From the NCBI GenBank assembly GCA_045643145.1, contig JAZUKG010000208.1, forward strand, positions 1 to 27,344: a DNA stretch of 27,344 nucleotides. Reading direction: 5' to 3'. Source of the DNA: SVFI01 sp045643145. GTDB taxonomy: Bacteria; Bacillota; Clostridia; Lachnospirales; Lachnospiraceae. Shown one piece after another: positions 1-7,415 of this stretch (position 1 is the first letter of the stretch; the number at the start of each line of letters is the position of its first letter). Under the pieces are notes generated by a model. It was given only the letters and a program-made list of their open reading frames with translations, ran no database searches and was not told the DNA's origin. A program made the translations under genes and the position numbers.

Positions 1-1
1 G

Positions 2-283
2 GACATGGATGGAGCCGATGTGAGTGTAGATAAGATTCGTGCTTGTTTGTGGGAGGAACAAGAGGATACGGACAAGAAAAAGGAGTATGTGAAAAAGCTG
101 GCTATGGATATACGAAATAGTTTTGCAGAGGTTGGCGTTCACGATATTCTGATTAATCATTTTGGAAGCTATACTATCGACAGAAGTAAGATATGGTGTG
201 ATTATTTTGAATATCTGGTCGATAAGAATACATATCATCCCAGCGCCTATATGCTACAGTATGACTGGGCGGAATTAAAGTAA
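2..283 (+). CDS. C-terminal part of a SARP/BTAD-type response regulator (partial)
   Basis: The reading frame is open through the left edge of the window, so this is the 3' end of a longer gene rather than a 92-residue protein. The visible part matches the winged-helix plus BTAD region of response regulators common in Lachnospiraceae: a DGADVSVDKIRACLWEE segment (helix-turn-helix region, family form VD+xGxxVxxxEIxxxLWE), then a charged linker, then SYTIDRSKIWCDYFEYL, ending in SAYMLQYDWAE (family form GEYMxQYSWAE). Such proteins normally carry an N-terminal phosphoacceptor receiver domain, which would lie outside the window. A strong terminator follows directly, so it is not cotranscribed with trkH. 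The identity of the C-terminal family is fairly secure; target genes and the partner kinase cannot be seen. Confidence 0.7.
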   Translation, partial: DMDGADVSVDKIRACLWEEQEDTDKKKEYVKKLAMDIRNSFAEVGVHDILINHFGSYTIDRSKIWCDYFEYLVDKNTYHPSAYMLQYDWAELK

Positions 284-295
284 ATGTTTTTAGGG

Positions 296-335
296 GACTT
301 TTCTTTAGATCTATCTAAAGAAGAGTCTTTTTTTT
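296..335 (+). terminator. Rho-independent terminator after the response regulator
   Basis: The arms gacttttctttaga (296-309) and tctaaagaagagtc (314-327) pair around a TCTA loop with G-U wobbles and are followed by eight T. It lies 12 bp after the stop codon at 283 and closes the upstream transcription unit. Confidence 0.85.
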
Positions 336-336
336 A

Positions 337-370
337 CCGCGGCTCGGCGTCGCGGGGCCTTTCCGGCAGT
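337..370. other. GC-rich patch with short inverted repeat
   Basis: CCGCG (337-341) and CGCGG (351-355) can pair around a 9-nt loop. The patch of about 34 bp is much richer in G and C than the AT-rich DNA on both sides, and lies between the terminator and the trkH promoter. No coding frame or known riboswitch consensus fits. It may be a repeat remnant or a regulator site. Confidence 0.35.
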
Positions 371-430
371 GCAATCAAAAAACATATCGACATATCAGAG
401 GATATGCAAAAGACAGCAAGCTTCTTTTGT

Positions 431-459
431 TTGCAAAATTACGCATAACATAATAAAAT
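431..459 (+). promoter_or_regulatory. Sigma-A promoter of the trkH-trkA operon
   Basis: TTGCAA (431-436) and TAAAAT (454-459) are separated by exactly 17 nt. The predicted transcription start near 466 gives a leader of about 34 nt before the trkH ATG, too short for a riboswitch aptamer. Confidence 0.65.
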
Positions 460-499
460 GGATATCAGTGTGTGATGCCAATAGAGTGAAAGGGAAATT

Positions 500-1858
500 A
501 TGCGTAACAAGAAATTTATCTTATCTCCGACAAAAATCATTATGTTGGGATTTTTCATATTTGCATTACTGGGTTCGTGGCTGCTGCAAACACCGTTGGC
601 GTTAAGACAGGGCGTCAGATTAGCGTATGAGGATTCTTTGTTTGTGGCTACCTCCAGTGTGTGTGTAACAGGGCTTTCGACGGTTAACGTAGGTGAGACC
701 TTTTCTGTGTTTGGTCAGATTATATTGCTGATTCTGATACAGGTAGGAGGTCTGGGAGTAGTCACCTTTACCACAGCCCTTCTTTTATTTTTTCACAGAA
801 AACTCTCTCTGGAAAACAGAATGGTAATTCAAAATGCATACAATCTGGAAACCTTGTCGCAGCTGGGAGGCTTAACAAAGAGGATTCTGATGGCAACTCT
901 GTGTCTGGAAGGTATCGGGGCTATCGGGTATGCATTTGTATTTATCCCTGAGTTTGGACCGATTGGAATCTGGTACTCCGTATTCCATGCAGTTTCGGCT
1001 TTTTGTAATGCCGGAATAGATTTGCTGGGCGGAAACAGCTTTTGCGTTTATAGGGACAATGTAATTATTAATGTGACAACCGTTTTCCTGATTTTGGTAA
1101 GCGGTCTCGGATTTCCTGTTTACTGGGAAATTATCAGAGTATTTCAGACCAGAAAAGACTGCGGAAAGCGCAGTATGATTTCCAGATTAAACATTCAGGC
1201 AAAGCTGGTACTGGTGATGACGCTGATTCTTTTTGTAGGCGGAGCATTATTGACATTTGTTTTTGAATATAACAATCCGGATACACTGGGCAATTTAAAT
1301 ATGTGGCAAAAGATACAGGCATCCATTTTTCAGTCGGTAACACTTCGTACTGCAGGTTTTGCTACGATTGATCAGTCTTGTTTTAAAGAAGTATCCTGCC
1401 TGGTATATTTGGTGTTTATGTTTATCGGCGGTTCTCCTGCCGGTACCGCCGGAGGAGTAAAGACGGTGACGGTTGCTATGCTGCTAACATTCCTTTTGGA
1501 TGACATTACCGGTAGAAAAGAAGCGGATATCTTTAGACGCAAGGTAGATGATAAATATCTTCGCCGAAGTGTGGCGATTATTACCTTTAGTTTTTCTATG
1601 CTGATTATACTGACCGTGTGTCTGATGTGTGCAGAAAAGAGTAGCCTGGTGGATACGCTGTATGAAATGACTTCTGCCATTGCTACGGTAGGACTTTCCA
1701 GAGGTCTGACAGGCGAACTGTCCTGTCTGGGAAAGATGATAGTCGTAGTGACCATGTATTTGGGAAGAATCGGACCGATTACAATGGCACTGGCATTCAA
1801 TGTCAAAAAGAAATTCGGAAAAGCGTCTTATGCGTCCAGCAGAATTATCGTAGGCTAA
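500..1858 (+). CDS. trkH: Potassium uptake channel subunit, KtrB/TrkH family
   Basis: This is the ion-conducting membrane subunit of a Ktr/Trk potassium uptake system, 452 residues, the usual KtrB size. It carries the four pore-loop filter segments of the family with their key glycines: SSVCVTGLSTV (about residue 52), SAFCNAGIDLL (about 165), SVTLRTAGFAT (about 280) and ATVGLSRGLTG (about 395). GGSPAGTAGGVKT, typical of the third repeat, is also clear. Hydrophobic segments fill the rest, as expected for four M1-P-M2 repeats. The start has AAAGGG upstream at good spacing. The gating subunit follows 87 bp later, and a (p)ppGpp synthetase and an antiporter complete the operon. Family assignment is firm; KtrB versus TrkH naming is less so. 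Confidence 0.93.
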   Translation: MRNKKFILSPTKIIMLGFFIFALLGSWLLQTPLALRQGVRLAYEDSLFVATSSVCVTGLSTVNVGETFSVFGQIILLILIQVGGLGVVTFTTALLLFFHRKLSLENRMVIQNAYNLETLSQLGGLTKRILMATLCLEGIGAIGYAFVFIPEFGPIGIWYSVFHAVSAFCNAGIDLLGGNSFCVYRDNVIINVTTVFLILVSGLGFPVYWEIIRVFQTRKDCGKRSMISRLNIQAKLVLVMTLILFVGGALLTFVFEYNNPDTLGNLNMWQKIQASIFQSVTLRTAGFATIDQSCFKEVSCLVYLVFMFIGGSPAGTAGGVKTVTVAMLLTFLLDDITGRKEADIFRRKVDDKYLRRSVAIITFSFSMLIILTVCLMCAEKSSLVDTLYEMTSAIATVGLSRGLTGELSCLGKMIVVVTMYLGRIGPITMALAFNVKKKFGKASYASSRIIVG

Positions 1859-1910
1859 TTTTTGCATGGCGAAGGTTTAGCCGGTAGTGTATGAAAAGAG
1901 TGAATGGCCT

Positions 1911-1926
1911 CGATTGTAAACAATCG
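1911..1926 (+). other. Short inverted repeat between trkH and trkA
   Basis: CGATTGT and ACAATCG are perfect 7-bp arms separated by AA, just upstream of the AGAGAGG ribosome binding site of trkA. No T-run follows, so it is not a terminator. It may be an mRNA processing or stabilising hairpin, but the 2-nt loop is too tight for full pairing. Confidence 0.35.
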
Positions 1927-1945
1927 ACGCAAAAGAGAGGAATAT

Positions 1946-2599
1946 ATGAAGAAAAAGGAATATGTAGTATTTGGATTAGGAAGATTTGGCTCAAGCGTAG
2001 CCAGACAATTGGAAAAGAATGGATGCAAGGTTATGGCCGTAGATAGCGACCCGGACAGAGTAACCGCTCTGGCAGAGGATGTTACGGTATCCATGAACGC
2101 AGATATTTCAGATGTAAATGCATTGGATGAGCTCGGAATCAATCATTTTGAGGGCGCAGTCATTGCGATGGGAGGAAATCTGGAGGCATCTGTTTTAGCC
2201 ACTATTTGGGCCAAGGAACATGGCGTGAAAAAGGTGATCGCCAAGGCTTATAATCCGCTGCAGGGTAGAATTTTAGAAAAGGTCGGAGCTGACCGAATTG
2301 TTTATCCTGAACGTGAAATGGGAGTGCATCTGGCTAACTCACTGGTTATGAATAGTTTGTTTGATACCATCGAACTTTCTTCAGAGTATTCGATTTTGGA
2401 TATTGCGATTCCAAAGGGCTGGATAGGAAAGAACCTGATTGAATTAAAACTTAGAGCAAAATACCATGTAGAGGTAATTGCGGTAAAAAGAAGCGGAAAG
2501 ATGGTTGTTATGCCGTCTGCAGATGTGCCGTTTATGGACGGTGATATTTTGGTAGTACTCGGTAAAAATGAAACTTTAAGAAAGCTGACTTCGTTATGA
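1946..2599 (+). CDS. trkA: Potassium uptake regulatory subunit, KtrA/TrkA family (RCK domain)
   Basis: This cytoplasmic gating ring subunit binds nucleotide and controls the KtrB/TrkH channel. The protein begins MKKKEYVVFGLGRFGSSVA, the GxGxxG Rossmann motif of the TrkA_N/RCK domain, followed by the acidic strand end VMAVDSD that binds the ribose. Residues from about 135 onwards fit a TrkA_C (RCK-C) domain, ending with GDILVVLGKNETL. The length of 217 residues is typical of KtrA. The start at 1946 was chosen because AGAGAGG lies 5 nt before it and the Rossmann fold begins right there; an in-frame ATG at 1904 has no binding site. The stop overlaps the next start by ATGA, indicating translational coupling. 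RCK-C domains of KtrA proteins bind c-di-AMP in several Firmicutes; that is family knowledge, not visible here. Confidence 0.93.
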   Translation: MKKKEYVVFGLGRFGSSVARQLEKNGCKVMAVDSDPDRVTALAEDVTVSMNADISDVNALDELGINHFEGAVIAMGGNLEASVLATIWAKEHGVKKVIAKAYNPLQGRILEKVGADRIVYPEREMGVHLANSLVMNSLFDTIELSSEYSILDIAIPKGWIGKNLIELKLRAKYHVEVIAVKRSGKMVVMPSADVPFMDGDILVVLGKNETLRKLTSL

Positions 2600-3585
2600 T
2601 ACTTTTAAATGATTATTTATTTTCAGGGGATACGGTTTTAAAGATATTACAAAAGTATTCACAGGACTTAAAACAGAATTCCCTCAGTACACATAATCCG
2701 ATTGATCTGGTTCACTGCAATTTTTTATTGCAGCAGATTGAAATGCTGGAACACAATGATTTCCTTACTTCGCAGTCGCAGCGAATCAGAGAATTGTACA
2801 AGCTGATGGCAAAGGAGTATCCTTTCCTGGCTTTTACCTTTAGGGGACGTATCAAATCACTGATTCGATCCGAGGAAAAATTTAACGGATATATCGTGGA
2901 ATATGTCTATGATTACTTCAAGGAAAACGGAGACTTTCCGCCGATTGAAAGCTTAAATCAAAAGCTTAGTTGCTTTAGAGATTTGATTGCATACAGAATC
3001 GTAGTTTCTATGCCGCAGTGTCATATTAAAGACGGGGAAGACAGAAATAGTATAGAACTGGATTATTTATATAAAATAGCGAATATCCTTCCGGAGTTTT
3101 TGGAGGAGAGAGGATTTAGTGTTCAGGTATCGGAAAAGAAAGGTGCAAAGTTTTCTGACAGACTGAATCCGGAGCTTAGACCTTATTTTAGAGATTATAT
3201 TGAAAATCCCAGTCCGATTGGCTATCAGTCTCTGCATATTACCTTGTATGATAATATTGCCAGAAGCTATATTGAGGTTCAGCTCAGAACCAAGGAAATG
3301 GATGATTTTGCAGAAATCGGACCGGCCAATCATTTAGGATATGAAAAGAGACAGGAAAAGGAAAGAACCAGAAGGGACGAAATTCCCTATGGAGCCTATC
3401 CTATTTTTGATGATGCGTATGAAAGACTGGTAAGGCTTCATGAGCTTGACTTATCCCGGGTGAATGTGAATATGTTTGGTGCAATCAGTAACAGCGTGGT
3501 AAATGACGGCTGCGGATTGTTCAGAGGGCGTCTGATTTTGCCGTATGAGCATTTATCCAGATTCCAAAATGATCTGATTGACTGA
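2596..3585 (+). CDS. RelA/SpoT-type (p)ppGpp synthetase-domain protein
   Basis: Predicted alarmone synthetase that transfers pyrophosphate from ATP to GTP or GDP. The 329-residue protein has the synthetase core: FRGRIKS (82-88, R.KS motif), RDLIAYRI (128-135, with the Mg-binding Asp), GYQSLH (209-214), EVQLRT (227-232) and HLGYE (246-250). All key elements look intact, so it is probably active. There is no HD hydrolase domain and no TGS or ACT regulatory domain, so it is neither a full-length Rel nor a typical small SAS of about 210 residues; roughly 75 N-terminal and 75 C-terminal residues are extra. It starts inside the trkA stop (ATGA) with only a weak upstream binding site, so its translation is probably coupled to trkA. 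Placement between potassium uptake and an antiporter gene suggests a link between ion homeostasis and alarmone signalling. Confidence 0.85.
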   Translation: MILLNDYLFSGDTVLKILQKYSQDLKQNSLSTHNPIDLVHCNFLLQQIEMLEHNDFLTSQSQRIRELYKLMAKEYPFLAFTFRGRIKSLIRSEEKFNGYIVEYVYDYFKENGDFPPIESLNQKLSCFRDLIAYRIVVSMPQCHIKDGEDRNSIELDYLYKIANILPEFLEERGFSVQVSEKKGAKFSDRLNPELRPYFRDYIENPSPIGYQSLHITLYDNIARSYIEVQLRTKEMDDFAEIGPANHLGYEKRQEKERTRRDEIPYGAYPIFDDAYERLVRLHELDLSRVNVNMFGAISNSVVNDGCGLFRGRLILPYEHLSRFQNDLID

Positions 3586-3595
3586 TGGAGGTTTT

Positions 3596-4768
3596 ATGCT
3601 GATTAGTATTTCTTTTATTGTATTTTCAGGGCTATTACTGGGATACCTGTGCAAAAAGATTAAATTCCCGAGTCTGTTTGGAATGATTCTCGCAGGTATA
3701 TTGATAGGCCCGCATGTATTAAATCTGATCGATCCGAGTATTTTAAATATTTCGGCTGAGATTCGAAAAATCGCACTGATTATTATTTTAATAAGAGCCG
3801 GACTAAAGCTATCGCTGGATGATTTAAAAAAGGTGGGAAGACCGGCAGTACTTATGTGCTTTTTACCGGCTACGCTGGAAGTACTCGGAATGGTCATTTT
3901 AGCACCGGCTTTGCTGGGGATGAGCCGTTTGGATGCCGCAATACTCGGCGCAGTCATCGGAGCAGTATCACCGGCTGTTATTGTGCCGCGTATGATCAAG
4001 CTCATCGATGAGGAGCGAGGAACACGGCAGGGCATTCCGCAAATGATTTTGGCAGGTGCATCTGTGGATGATGTGTTTGTGATTGTATTATTTACGACCT
4101 TTACATCTCTGGCACAGGGAGGTTCGGTAAGTATTCGTAGCTTTGTCAATATTCCGATTTCTATTGTAACGGGTATTGCATTTGGCATGTTGGTTGGATT
4201 TGGAATGGTACTTTGGTTTAACCGGATTCATATGAGAGATAGTGTAAAGGTAATTCTGGTTTTGGGAGTTTCTTTTGTTTTTACTTTCCTCGAGGATACA
4301 TGGGGCGCTGTGATTCCGTTTGCTTCCCTGATTGCAGTTATGGCATTAGGACTTATGATTCGCAGACAAAAGCAGGAACTGGCCATTCGATTATCATCAA
4401 AGTACGATAAACTCTGGGTAGGTGCAGAAATCTTTTTGTTTGTACTGGTAGGAGCCTCTGTTGAGATAGAAAGTTTGAAAACAGCCGGTGTCAGTGCAGT
4501 TCTTTTGATTCTGGGAGTATTGGTTTTCAGAATGCTGGGCGTATTTTTATGTATGATCGGAACGAGCCTGGATATGAAAGAGAGAATCTTCTGTATGCTG
4601 GCTTATACGCCAAAGGCAACGGTTCAGGCGGCTATAGGCGGTTTGCCGCTTGCTATGGGACTGGGATGCGGAAATATTGTCCTGACGGTTTCTGTCATAG
4701 CTATTATGCTGACAGCCCCTCTGGGAGCATTTGCTATTGATATTACCTATCAGAAGCTATTAAGATAA
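3596..4768 (+). CDS. Cation:proton antiporter (CPA family, Na+/H+ or K+/H+ exchanger)
   Basis: Integral membrane exchanger of about 390 residues with some eleven to thirteen hydrophobic segments. It has an ALIIILIRAGLKL segment (family form LlFfaGLel), the GAVIGAVSPAVIVPRM stretch, and ASVDDVFVIVLF with the paired Asp expected in the ion-binding site of NhaA/NapA-like exchangers. It lacks C-terminal RCK/TrkA domains found in KefB-type proteins. The start at 3596 was chosen for GGAGG four nt upstream; a TTG start at 3578 would overlap the previous gene and has no such site. It is the last gene of the operon and a strong terminator follows. With trkH-trkA it makes a potassium or sodium homeostasis unit. 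Ion specificity cannot be read from the sequence. Confidence 0.85.
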   Translation: MLISISFIVFSGLLLGYLCKKIKFPSLFGMILAGILIGPHVLNLIDPSILNISAEIRKIALIIILIRAGLKLSLDDLKKVGRPAVLMCFLPATLEVLGMVILAPALLGMSRLDAAILGAVIGAVSPAVIVPRMIKLIDEERGTRQGIPQMILAGASVDDVFVIVLFTTFTSLAQGGSVSIRSFVNIPISIVTGIAFGMLVGFGMVLWFNRIHMRDSVKVILVLGVSFVFTFLEDTWGAVIPFASLIAVMALGLMIRRQKQELAIRLSSKYDKLWVGAEIFLFVLVGASVEIESLKTAGVSAVLLILGVLVFRMLGVFLCMIGTSLDMKERIFCMLAYTPKATVQAAIGGLPLAMGLGCGNIVLTVSVIAIMLTAPLGAFAIDITYQKLLR

Positions 4769-4798
4769 AAAACATACTGTAATATATGAAAAATATAA

Positions 4799-4848
4799 AA
4801 CTCCGGATGAATGAGGTATTTCCTCAAGATTCATTCGGAGTTTTTTGT
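4799..4848. terminator. Terminator closing the trkH operon
   Basis: aactccggatgaat and attcattcggagtt can pair, with one extra base on the left arm, around an AT-rich loop; TTTTTTG follows on the plus strand. On the minus strand the hairpin is followed by a looser T-rich tract, so it may also serve the convergent cstA gene. Confidence 0.8.
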
Positions 4849-4900
4849 TTTAAAAATAAATATCTCTTATGCTTCTTGTTTCAGATTTTGGTTGAAAAGA

Positions 4901-6556
4901 TTATTTGTTCTTTTCAGATAACTTGGTAATACCCTGAATAGCAACGATGATACCTAATACAAATAAGGCAATTGCGAAGCAAAGCTGTAAGATGTTACCA
5001 GGTGTAAGAGCTTTTGATAAAGCAATCATTTTCTGGATAAGAGCTGTTAATGTAACAACCAGCATGATTAACATTGGTGCGTAAAGCATCCAACCCTTAC
5101 GGTTTGTTTTCTTGAGGAATACTGCGCAGGCAATCAGTGCGAGAGCAGATAATAACTGGTTAGCACTACCAAATAATGGCCAAATATTCTGATATCCGGC
5201 TTTTGCTAATACATAAGCTAAAACTAATGTGATAACAGTAGCAAAATATTTGTTGGTAAGAAGCTTTCTCCATGGTTCCATGTTGTCATCTTCGATGCTG
5301 GAATCAAGGAATAATTCCTGGAAAGAAAGTCGTCCGATTCTGGCTACACTATCCAAACTGGTTAATGCAAACGCAGAAACAGATAAGTTGATTAAGGTAA
5401 AGATGATTGAGTGTGGAAGTCCAATCTGTGAAAGGAAGTTAGCCACACCACCGGCAAAAATCTGTACAGGTGTGATATAGCCTGCTTCAGCAGCTTCACC
5501 TGTTGCAAAGCTGGCAACAGCGATTAATGCGATAACAGCTAACATAGATTCTGTTAACATAGCACCAAAGGATACAGGTAACATATTCTTTTCAGATTTA
5601 ATCTGTTTTGAAGAAGTACCTGAAGATACCAGGCTGTGGAAACCTGAAACAGCACCACAGGCGATCGTAACGAAAAGAACAGGGAACATAGAGCCTGTAC
5701 CTTCTACATAGAAGCCTGTAAATGCAGGAAGATTGATGCTTGGATTGGTTAAGATAATACCAAATACACTGGCAATAATCATAAATACTAAAAGGTAACT
5801 GTTCAAGTAATCACGTGGCTGAAGAAGAGCCCATACAGGAACAACGCTGGCAATAAAGATGTAAATGAAAATAACAATATGCCATGTACCGGTTGCAACA
5901 AAAATAGGAAGGTTAAGTCCGAGTGCAACACCGACTACTAATAATACGATTGCGATAATTGTATTAATTGTTTTGTTTAATTTACCAAAACGAAGCACCA
6001 TACCGAGTGCAATTGCTTCTACGATAAATAAGATACTGGTTGTAGCAACGCTACCGTTTGAAGCAATGTGTTCACCTTCTGCTGTAAAACCATTAAAGGT
6101 TGCAGCTACAACGTCTGCAAAAGCAGCAACTACGAGAATACAGAAAAGCCAGCAGAATAATAAGAATAATTTCTTTCCTAACTTTCCGATATACTCTTCA
6201 ATGATGTAACCAATGGTACGACCTTTGTTCTTTACGGAAGCATACATAGCAGAAAAGTCCTGTACTGCTCCAAAGAATACACCACCGACCAGGATCCATA
6301 AAAGAACAGGAACCCATCCGAAAACAGCAGCCTGAATAGGTCCGTTGATTGGGCCTGCACCGGCAATGGATGCAAACTGGTGTCCGAATACCACAGCGGT
6401 ATCCGCAGGTTCATAATCAATACCGTCCTGCAATTCATAAGCAGGTGTTTTTTTGTCAGGGTCAATGCCCCAGGTTTTTGCTAACCAGCGACCATACAGT
6501 AAATAGGCACCGATTAACACGACTAATGCGATAAGCATCATAATTAGTCCGTTCAT
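4901..6556 (-). CDS. cstA: CstA-family carbon starvation / pyruvate or peptide transporter
   Basis: Multi-spanning membrane transporter of the CstA family, 551 residues, with roughly fifteen hydrophobic segments. Family members in enterobacteria import pyruvate or peptides and respond to nutrient limitation. Diagnostic stretches are GHQFASIAGAGPINGPIQAA near residue 58, QDFSAMYASVKNKGRTIG near 99, LQPRDYLNSY near 245, and SGFHSLVSSGTSSKQI near 305, all conserved in CstA proteins. The protein is shorter than E. coli CstA (about 700 residues), as is usual in Clostridia. The start is firm: AAGGAGG lies 7 nt upstream (6564-6570). It stands alone on the minus strand, divergent from rubrerythrin. 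Its leader holds a terminator-like hairpin, suggesting transcription attenuation. Substrate remains an inference. Confidence 0.92.
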   Translation of the reverse strand: MNGLIMMLIALVVLIGAYLLYGRWLAKTWGIDPDKKTPAYELQDGIDYEPADTAVVFGHQFASIAGAGPINGPIQAAVFGWVPVLLWILVGGVFFGAVQDFSAMYASVKNKGRTIGYIIEEYIGKLGKKLFLLFCWLFCILVVAAFADVVAATFNGFTAEGEHIASNGSVATTSILFIVEAIALGMVLRFGKLNKTINTIIAIVLLVVGVALGLNLPIFVATGTWHIVIFIYIFIASVVPVWALLQPRDYLNSYLLVFMIIASVFGIILTNPSINLPAFTGFYVEGTGSMFPVLFVTIACGAVSGFHSLVSSGTSSKQIKSEKNMLPVSFGAMLTESMLAVIALIAVASFATGEAAEAGYITPVQIFAGGVANFLSQIGLPHSIIFTLINLSVSAFALTSLDSVARIGRLSFQELFLDSSIEDDNMEPWRKLLTNKYFATVITLVLAYVLAKAGYQNIWPLFGSANQLLSALALIACAVFLKKTNRKGWMLYAPMLIMLVVTLTALIQKMIALSKALTPGNILQLCFAIALFVLGIIVAIQGITKLSEKNK

Positions 6557-6576
6557 CTTTCGTCCTCCTTAAACGT

Positions 6577-6610
6577 AAAAAAGGGATCACTAAATAAATC
6601 TTAGTGACCC
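6577..6610 (-). terminator. Terminator-like hairpin in the cstA leader (possible attenuator)
   Basis: Read on the minus strand, GGGTCACTAA and TTAGTGATCCC pair (one bulged A) around a 7-nt loop and are followed directly by TTTTTT. It ends only 6 nt before the AAGGAGG of cstA and starts about 10 nt after the predicted transcription start, so it lies inside the mRNA leader. Confidence 0.7.
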
Positions 6611-6628
6611 CATTGTCTTGCAGTAAAT

Positions 6629-6657
6629 AATATAGTCCTTTATAGAAAAAAAGTCAA
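6629..6657 (-). promoter_or_regulatory. Sigma-A promoter of cstA
   Basis: On the minus strand TTGACT (6657-6652) and TATATT (6634-6629) are separated by 17 nt. The predicted transcription start is near 6620, giving a leader of about 64 nt that consists mostly of the terminator-like hairpin and the ribosome binding site. Confidence 0.65.
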
Positions 6658-6672
6658 ATAAAAGTAAGGGTG

Positions 6673-6701
6673 GTGAAATAAAGGTATAAAAGGTGTATAA
6701 T
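6673..6701 (+). promoter_or_regulatory. Candidate promoter of rubrerythrin
   Basis: GTGAAA (6673-6678) and TATAAT (6696-6701) have a 17-nt spacer. Two further TATAAT boxes occur at 6711-6716 and 6724-6729, so the exact promoter is uncertain. Confidence 0.45.
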
Positions 6702-6748
6702 GATGAAGAATATAATAAAAAAGTATAATGAGACAAGGAGGATTTATC

Positions 6749-7285
6749 ATGAACAAATACGCAGGAACACAGACAGAGAAAAATCTCGAAGCAGCATTTG
6801 CAGGAGAATCTCAGGCCAGAAACAAATATACTTATTTTGCTTCAAAGGCTAAAAAGGAAGGATACGAGCAGATTGCATCACTTTTTTTGAAAACAGCAGA
6901 TAACGAAAAAGAACATGCAAAAATGTGGTTCAAGGAATTAAACGGAATCGGAGATACCAAGGAAAACCTCGCAGCAGCAGCGGATGGTGAAAACTTTGAG
7001 TGGACCGATATGTATGAAGGCTTTGCAAAGACTGCAGAAGCAGAAGGCTTCCCTGAACTGGCTGAAAAATTCAGACTGGTAGGTGCGATTGAAAAGCATC
7101 ATGAAGAAAGATACAGAGCACTTTTGAAAAATATCGAAATGCAGGAAGTATTCAAAAAGAGTGAAGTTAAGGTTTGGGAATGCCGCAACTGTGGTCACAT
7201 CGTAGTCGGAACACAGGCTCCTGAAATCTGCCCAACCTGTGCACATCCACAGAGCTACTTTGAAGTGCATGCAGAAAACTTCTAA
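6749..7285 (+). CDS. rbr: Rubrerythrin (peroxide-reducing non-haem diiron protein)
   Basis: Cytoplasmic peroxidase of anaerobes that reduces hydrogen peroxide with electrons passed through its rubredoxin-like domain. The 178-residue protein has an N-terminal four-helix ferritin-like domain: GESQARNKYTYFA carries the first Glu ligand, NEKEHAKMW the first ExxH, and AIEKHHEERY the second ExxH-type motif. The C-terminal rubredoxin-like domain has CRNCG and CPTCAHP, the two Fe-binding CxxC pairs. The start at 6749 is set by AAGGAGG 7 nt upstream; the longer frame from 6728 covers the binding site itself. It is a single-gene unit with its own promoter region and a strong terminator. The gene points to a strictly anaerobic host. 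Confidence 0.96.
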   Translation: MNKYAGTQTEKNLEAAFAGESQARNKYTYFASKAKKEGYEQIASLFLKTADNEKEHAKMWFKELNGIGDTKENLAAAADGENFEWTDMYEGFAKTAEAEGFPELAEKFRLVGAIEKHHEERYRALLKNIEMQEVFKKSEVKVWECRNCGHIVVGTQAPEICPTCAHPQSYFEVHAENF

Positions 7286-7307
7286 ACAGAATCATTAAAT
7301 AAAGTAA

Positions 7308-7342
7308 AACAGCTTTCCGTTATTTTCGGAAAGCTGTTTTTT
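7308..7342 (+). terminator. Rho-independent terminator after rubrerythrin
   Basis: Perfect 12-bp arms aacagctttccg (7308-7319) and cggaaagctgtt (7327-7338) flank a 7-nt loop and lead into a run of T. Confidence 0.9.
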
Positions 7343-7371
7343 ATGCTTTCCTACCTTTTTTGTGATATAAT
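7343..7371 (+). promoter_or_regulatory. Candidate promoter of the yaiI-like gene
   Basis: A clear TATAAT lies at 7366-7371, with only a poor -35 match (ATGCTT) 17 nt upstream. It is placed right after the rubrerythrin terminator and about 45 bp before the gene. Confidence 0.4.
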
Positions 7372-7415
7372 AGGTCGGTAAATGATTTGAAATAATGAGC
7401 GGAGTGACGGAAGAT

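Noticed and set aside
336..499. c-di-AMP (ydaO) riboswitch before trkH
   Set aside because: The ydaO core sequences are absent, and the predicted promoter at 431-459 leaves a leader of only about 34 nt.
369..605. Open frame of 78 codons overlapping the trkH start
   Set aside because: It covers the promoter and the first part of trkH in another frame, has no binding site and shows no protein-like pattern.
1372..1867. Long minus-strand frames inside trkH
   Set aside because: Shadows of the well-supported plus-strand gene; composition is not protein-like and no start signal is present.
3553..4188. 211-codon minus-strand frame inside the antiporter gene
   Set aside because: Antisense shadow of a firmly assigned membrane protein, rich in Ser, Thr, Ile and Pro as expected for such shadows.
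6660..6748. PerR box before rubrerythrin
   Set aside because: The AT-rich stretch has several TATAAT boxes but no convincing TTATAAT-N-ATTATAA dyad.
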